A DNA stretch of 64,000 nt. It comes from Brugia malayi (taxonomy: Eukaryota > Nematoda > Chromadorea > Rhabditida > Onchocercidae). The stretch is from NCBI RefSeq assembly GCF_000002995.4, contig NW_025062475.1, forward strand, positions 7,072,187 to 7,136,186, read 5' to 3'. A program made the translations under genes and the position numbers. The notes beneath the pieces were generated by a model, which was not told the origin of the DNA, searched no databases, and saw only the letters and a program-made list of their open reading frames with translations. How positions within the stretch are numbered: the stretch's first letter is position 1; each line of letters begins with the position of its first letter. Below are positions 57,768 through 64,000 of the stretch, piece by piece.

Positions 57768-60297
57768 CAAGTAATTGATTTCATTAATTGACAGTGCAGA
57801 AATGCTCTCAAGTTGTATATTATGTGATACCTGAATTGTCCATATTTTTGTGAAACAAACAAATAAAACACAATCAGTTATCATGGAGCAATTACAACTG
57901 GACGAAATAATTCATTACCACTGTAATATTTAATTTTCATAGATGACAACTCACGTAGTTGGAAGTTTCTGTTCTTCAATAATCATATCAGTTATTTCAC
58001 ATCTTCCCATGCTTTTACTGATATTTGGAGAACACTTTCCTGAATGAGAAGAGTGATGTAAAAGGAAAGAAAGGAGAGAGAAAAATCAGTTTCTACTAAT
58101 AAACTATTTCTTTTTTTTTATTTGATCAATTTCTGGTCAAGTATTATTTTAAATGAAGAAATCATTTGTTCTCTTTTGACCGAAAAGGACGTTTTTTGCT
58201 CAACCGCTGCTCAAACAGTCATGGATTGTTTAAAATTGTAGTTTCAAGTCCCTTCACCAGGTGGAATAAATGAAGATAGGTAATGAGAAAAGCTTTTAGA
58301 AGCTTTTTAGAAAGTTCTGAAGGATTCATAAGAGTTTGAGTGATCAAAGAGAATCGAAAGGTCAATAGATTATCTTACTCCGGCCTTAGTCAGTAAGTCT
58401 AACGAATTCTGTTTTTTCTTTTTGGAGTAGAAACATTTCTTTAACTTCAACAGAAGTAAGAATTCTCATTATTATATCAAGATTTCGTCTTTCTGAAAGG
58501 AGAAAAAATAAAAGCATTTGAATGAATTTTTGAAATCAAAGATGAAATTACGAGACTCATAAGAGAAGTTGGGTTCAAAAACAAATTTATAGAATCCAAT
58601 CAGTCCGATAATTACAGTTACAGCGATCTTTCATAACACCATTACTACAACATTACCGCGAGCGCCACCATTTTTGCCATCATTCGAAATGTTATAATTA
58701 CTTGTCTATAGATGCTCCAAACAGACAAAGCAAACCTTTGCTGGATATTCCGAAGTGTCGGAGTGTTATCCAGGAACGATCATTTTTCTCAGCGTATATT
58801 CTATAAGAATGAAACAGATAAATGGGTCGCTCACGAAATAATTTCCATCCATTTACACTACTGCACGGTCCCTTTTCTTCTTTTTTTATTCTCAATCCTA
58901 CCAGGTGGTCTTTTTACTGTCTGTTTGATAATGTATCCGCTGATCTCATCAGGAACATTTCTTATCTCTAGGTGCGTGTCTTCGGCCCATTTTTCTATAC
59001 ACATTGTTGTTTAACCCTACAACTGAATTTCTGTGAAATAGCAATTTTCGGCAGAAGTTACTTCACTAATATGCGCAAATATCAAAGACACATCACACCG
59101 AAACTTCTCAACTTAATGTCCAGAACGCACAGAAACGAATTTGTTTCACCTCCAAATGATGGAAAATAGTTTAAAAACAAAATGGTTTTAAAACTGTTTT
59201 TCAATGTTTCCCAGCTACTTCTTGAAATTTCGAATGCTATTCCTCACTAAATTATTATGCTATCATAATTCTAGTAGTAGTTACTGATCTCGTAAATAAG
59301 GAAAAACATTTTCTAAATACTTTAAATATTTCTTCAATATTTTTAATGCCAGCGGAATAAGCTGCTTGAAAAAATGATATCGTGACCGAATTACACTAAC
59401 CACATTATTATTACCATTGAATTTCAATTTCAGTAGCCTAAATCTTCTATTTGAAACTTTCAATTTCATTTCTATTGGCTATATAAAATTCGCAAGCATT
59501 AAAAAAGTCATTAGAATTCCTTCTAGAAATAATGATTTTTATGGACAAAAAAGTTAAAGAAATGAAATGGAATTCCACCCAAGCAGCAGTTTTTGAGTAA
59601 TAATAAGCCATTCTGATCTTTTCACTTCGAATTTCATCCAATATCACGATAAGTAACCCTGCATCTTTTATATATTTCCTTCAAATATGAAATCTGAGAT
59701 GTGTGATGCATCGTAAACAGTCCTTGAATTAATTTTCGGAACTTATTATCAGGAGCTGACTTCTACTGCCAGAAAAAATTAGGCACTGAAGCTCCCACTT
59801 GATTATCCATTCCCACTTTTCTCCTCCGATATATTTTCCTTTATACCCTCGATAATTCCCTCTGATCCTTCCACATTTTCCACTCACTTCTTATTTAATT
59901 GTTGTGTTTTAACGATACTGGAATGACTAATAATTTATTTCATTTTTATTATCTGCTTCAAAAAGAAAAAAGAGCTTGAAGAACGAAAAGAGCTTATCAT
60001 TTGAGGAATTTCCTTGTTTTATTATAACTATTACTGAAATTATTGCTATAATAACTCTCATAAATGTTGTCTAAAACTGCTAATTCTACTTCCATTTCCA
60101 TCATTTACATTGAGTATTTCTGTCATTGTAGTAATATTATAATTAAACTTCCACTGACCATTACGCACTTCTTCCTGTCTTTATTCTGTCCATTTTTACC
60201 TTAAATGATCACTTTATAAGTTATCATTTTTCATTTCGCATATATTAACTTGGAATCTTTTTCGAACATCATTTTCAAAGAAAGTTTCAGAAAAAAG
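57768..60297. other. Intergenic between zig-8 and the cut-6-like gene
   Basis: AT-rich with CT-rich patches (59800-59900). Overlapping open frames at 58698-59169 on both strands have no splice or motif support. The right end should hold the cut-6-like promoter. A gtttcag at 60284-60290 lies seven bases before its ATG. Confidence 0.4.
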
Positions 60298-63200
60298 ATG
60301 TTACCTCTAATTTATGGTACGGTAATAACACTAGTATTAATCGCTCCGACATTGATCACAGCAATCGATTACGAGGACAACGATCTGGCTAAAGGTAATC
60401 AGTCTTCTGAATAGCAATTTCAAAAATATCTAATGCATAATCTTTTGCGATATTGTCAAGTATAAGGTCTATGAGCATAGTGAAGAGCCTATAATAGTGC
60501 CTATTACTATGCCTACAGCAATAGTAATATGATAAAATAGTGTTGCATTGCTCATTACCGCATAAATTAGTCATTAATATCACCTGTACTGCACACCTGT
60601 CACTGATTTAATAATGTCATCTGTTTTTTGAAAAAAATATCTAATAATTAGATCAACTGGGATGCAATCGTTACGTTTACTTAAGAGACATTTCAGTATG
60701 TCGACCTTTGGACCGTCAACTGGACTTGTTGTTCATTCTGGATGGTTCCGGTAGTGTTAGTGGAAGCACTTTCGCAACACAAATGGCTATGTTGAATAAG
60801 TTTGTTATGAACCGTATGGTATTTTAAAAAGAGTGAAATGTATTTCACTATTAATTTTTTATTACTGGGCTTAAACTTATATACTGAGATAGCTAGCAAT
60901 CTCAATACAATTTCAATTTTCCTCTTAAAGAAAACACATTTCAGGATAGTCGATTTGATCGAAATTGGTCCGAAAAATACGCAAATTGCTGTAATGCAAT
61001 ATTCATCATACACACGAGTGGAATTTAATTTTAGTGCCAATCCAGTTGGTTGCTGTTTCAAAGTTTCAAAAACTTCGATGTCAGTCCAAAATATAAAGTG
61101 CAGTGGGTTTTAGGAAATTCCGAAGCACCGAAATGAAGCAAATCAAATCAGGGTTCTCAAAATCTGTTATCCCCCGAGATTTTCTCAAGCTATTCACAGT
61201 AAAAAAATTTAGTAGCCAAAGCAAATGACCCTTTAAATTAAAATTATCCGGGCTATCATGATTAAAATTAAGTGAAATCAGGCAAAAATTTTCTCGTATT
61301 TAAATTAGATAAATTATTTTGCTTTGCATAGATACATATTATGCATGTCAAATGAGATCTACGGAATGAATCGGATAGTATCTGCTGAAATATTTCCTTC
61401 TGAAAATTTTCATTGACAAATGTATGAATTATTTGAAAGCGACATTTGTCAGGACATTGTAAAAAGTTATTGTAATGCCAAAAAATAGAATTTTTTGGGA
61501 GAAACAAAAAAATGATTCAGAAGATGAAAAGTGGAAGTTATTCATTTTCAAAGCAATCATTGCTAACAATTCACTGTCCACTGCCTACTAACAGGTATAG
61601 AAGCACCTCATCGAATTAACCTCTTTAGCTAATTTTTATGTGATCAACTACTCTTTCTTTTATCGATTATTTTTGTTCTACAAGTAACGCAACCTTTTCT
61701 CGTGCCAGTAATGTTCTATTTAACTAAGTGGGGCTACACTGAAAAAAGAAATTGTGGCATTCAAACCTGAATATTTAGAATCTTCAACACTTTTTTGAAA
61801 AATCGTAGAAATCACATTTTTTCGATAAAGTTCACTCCAGATGAAAATACTTGGCTAGCCATGGTTTTTACCTTAGATTTTCTCTTTCTTTTCTTCCTTT
61901 ATAATTCTTTTCTTTTGCTACGACCTTCCAATCCGATACATTTCATACTTAACCCCAATACTTTTTTGTCCCGACATTATGATTATGTCTCCATCCAATC
62001 ACTCATGTCCTCTTTTACCTTCATCTCTCCTTTCCGTCCCTATCTCTCGTCTCTTCCGTCAAAACCATACGTATCCTTTGACATTTTGGATGCGTTCTTG
62101 ACTTCTTGTCTAAATATTTTTCTATAAAGAACTATTAGTGTAGTGACAAAAGATTTTTGAAAATTTTTAGCAATAATTGTAATATATAACCAATAATTTT
62201 TACTGGAAGATGATGTTGAGATCATCAAAAACGACATTTAGATCTCCACTTAATATTTGAACTCATACTGAACTTAAAATTACTGCAGGAAGAAATTTGA
62301 ATTCCTAAAAAAATTATTAAAAATTTTTAACATTTACTTGAAAAACATGAATTTTTCAGAACAAGGAATCACTTCGTGCTTCACTTCAAAAAATTCGACA
62401 CATTTCGGGAACAACGAAAACTGGCAAAGCATTGGACAAAGCCCTTCATGTTTTCTGTCATGATTCCAACTTTGGAACACGATTGAATCAGGATGATGTG
62501 GCACAGGTTTTCAAAATCACTCAACTTCATCTTTTCTTTTTTTAGTTCATATGCAAGGGATGAAACATTCCTCATACATTTTTAATGAACTGTTGAACGG
62601 ATATTTCATTAAAAAAGTTTTCAATTACTACATTAAAAAAGTGTAATTGCAGTGATCTATTGAGTTTTGTTCTTTACAAATTTCTCTTTAATATTTCGTG
62701 ATGAAATGAATGATTTCCTGAAATTACTATTATCAGGTAGCTGTCGTTGTCACCGATGGCCATTCACATGATGATCCAATACCAGCTGCAATGCGACTTC
62801 GTCAAGCTGGTAAATAACAGTAGCTTATCCAAAAATTCAATATTTAACACATTTTTCTTTTCAAAAAAAGTTTAGACTTTTAGTAAAATTTGTGTTTTTC
62901 ATGGCAAGTTTAAACTTTTAAATTTAAATCTTAAATTTAATTTATTGTGTAATTTTTATATAGGTGTTGAAATACTTACTCTTGGTATTGGTGCGCACAT
63001 TAATATGGGTGAACTGGTGGAAATTACGGGTGACCAGAATCTTGCCTTTCAGAATCTAACTTCTCAGGCTTCACTGGATCAGTTCGTGCATCAGTTTAAG
63101 AAAATTGCTGTTGGCGAGCACTGTGACTTTTCGAGAGGTTAGTAACAAATTTCATGCTTTATTAGAAAAAGTTATTAAATAGAATTGATTAAAAATTAAT

Positions 63201-63986
63201 GAAGCTTTAAAAAAATTCACATTTTTTTTTCAAGAATAACTAGTTAACTCAGCCTCCTGATTTAGTTTCAGTTTTAGAACATTCATTTTTTAGTTTTAGA
63301 ATACCAAAAAATTCTGAAAACTTCATGTTGCACCATTAAAAATGAGATGAAAAGGGTGATGATATTGATGACAAATATAGTCAAGTAAAAAAGACATATT
63401 TTAGGTCTTTTTGGAGCTGAAATAAATTGTCACAGTGATTCTGTCGAAATCATTGTTTCGACAGTTAATCCATTCTACGGACATCTCTACGTACCTGGTT
63501 ACTTTCACGTTCCAGAGTGCGCTGCAACTGCACAGAACTCATCTTCCAGGGAGATTCGCTTTTCAATAGATCTTACTTCTTGTAACATCCAAAAGCAGAT
63601 AAAAGTAAGTGATTTGTATTTGATTTTTTCATCGCTTTACTTTTTAACCGTTTAGGTACACCTTGTCTCTCTTTTTTTTCAAATTGCTGTTAAGTTTTGT
63701 ATTATAACGTATATGAGAGAATACAGTCTTCACTGATTGGCGTGAGGATGCAATGAGTCTTACTATGTTATTATTCCTACTTGATTCTTACTATAAAATG
63801 ATTCTCAGTATGGATATTTCAGCAAAATCTTATGGGTACACTATTCGAAACAAATGTTTTGCTGAAATTTCATCCATCATACAATACAAAAGCGGATAAG
63901 GTTTTCAAGGTGCAATGTTTTTATCCTGAAAAAGTACCAAAATTGCCGAGAAAATATATGGACAATCCAGTGGCTACTAGTAATAA
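60298..63986 (+). CDS. cut-6: CUT-6-like cuticlin, vWA plus ZP domains, 3' partial
   Basis: Eight exons are seen before the window ends: 60298-60394 (ATG), 60652-60818, 60931-61044, 62360-62506, 62737-62809, 62964-63137, 63405-63604 and 63823-63986, running on after a gtaaat donor. The product so far is about 344 residues. A signal peptide (MLPLIYGTVITLVLIAPTLI) is followed by a von Willebrand A domain with metal-site residues: DGSGS in LLFILDGSGSVSGS, GTTKTGKAL, and VVVTDGHSHDD. A ZP domain then begins with INCHSDSVEIIVST, FYGHLYVPGYF and PECAAT. vWA plus ZP is the architecture of C. elegans CUT-6, an apical-matrix protein of the cuticle. Exon 3 uses a weak cttaaag acceptor, because the stronger tttcag 14 bases later would break the frame. 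Confidence 0.88.
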
Positions 63987-64000
63987 GTAAATGTCCTTTC

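Noticed and set aside
58698..59169. Cluster of open frames on both strands
   Set aside because: They overlap in several frames without splice sites or recognisable residues, as expected by chance.

Overview
The window is about 64 kb of AT-rich animal genomic DNA. It carries multi-exon genes with short GT-AG introns, T-rich (T)nCAG 3' splice sites, several ATGs placed a few bases after such a site (typical of spliced-leader trans-splicing), and abundant microsatellites. An ecdysone-receptor gene together with DPY-19, ZIG-8, CUT-6 and SEC-20 homologues points to a nematode. An EcR gene in this setting suggests a filarial or other clade III worm rather than Caenorhabditis. All gene models below were assembled by hand from splice sites, reading phase and remembered family motifs; no search was run.

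Left third (1-20 kb). A minus-strand glomulin-like gene (3.4-6.2 kb) lies beside a rearranged transposon block. Two nearly identical 1.72-kb inverted arms (6691-8409 and 10949-12666) flank a decayed BEL/Pao retrotransposon pol on the minus strand. A second decayed BEL/Pao pol runs on the plus strand from the outer edge of the right arm (12667-13690). Each arm contains a copied fragment of the neighbouring glomulin-like gene. Next is the ecdysone receptor EcR on the minus strand (14797-19592), in nine exons with a possible alternative first exon at 19665-19881.

Middle (20-46 kb). dpy-19 (C-mannosyltransferase) is on the minus strand, with 17 exons spread from 20962 to 31080. An unrecognised, helix-rich 351-residue protein is on the plus strand (32185-35260). 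A tiny minus-strand gene (35917-36099) is head-to-head with a run of plus-strand housekeeping genes: ubc-20/UBE2K (E2 enzyme with UBA), COX17 (mitochondrial copper chaperone), sec-20/BNIP1 (ER SNARE), a gankyrin/PSMD10 homologue (proteasome assembly chaperone) and a small four-helix membrane protein. Short spacing and trans-splice-like sites make cox17, sec-20 and psmd-10 a candidate operon.

Right third (46-64 kb). A gene-poor stretch is followed by zig-8 (two-Ig cell-surface protein, 49576-57767), whose second intron holds a 1.2-kb ATCT-derived satellite with a 13-bp unit. The window ends inside a cut-6-like cuticle gene (signal peptide, vWA and ZP domains, 60298 to beyond 63986).
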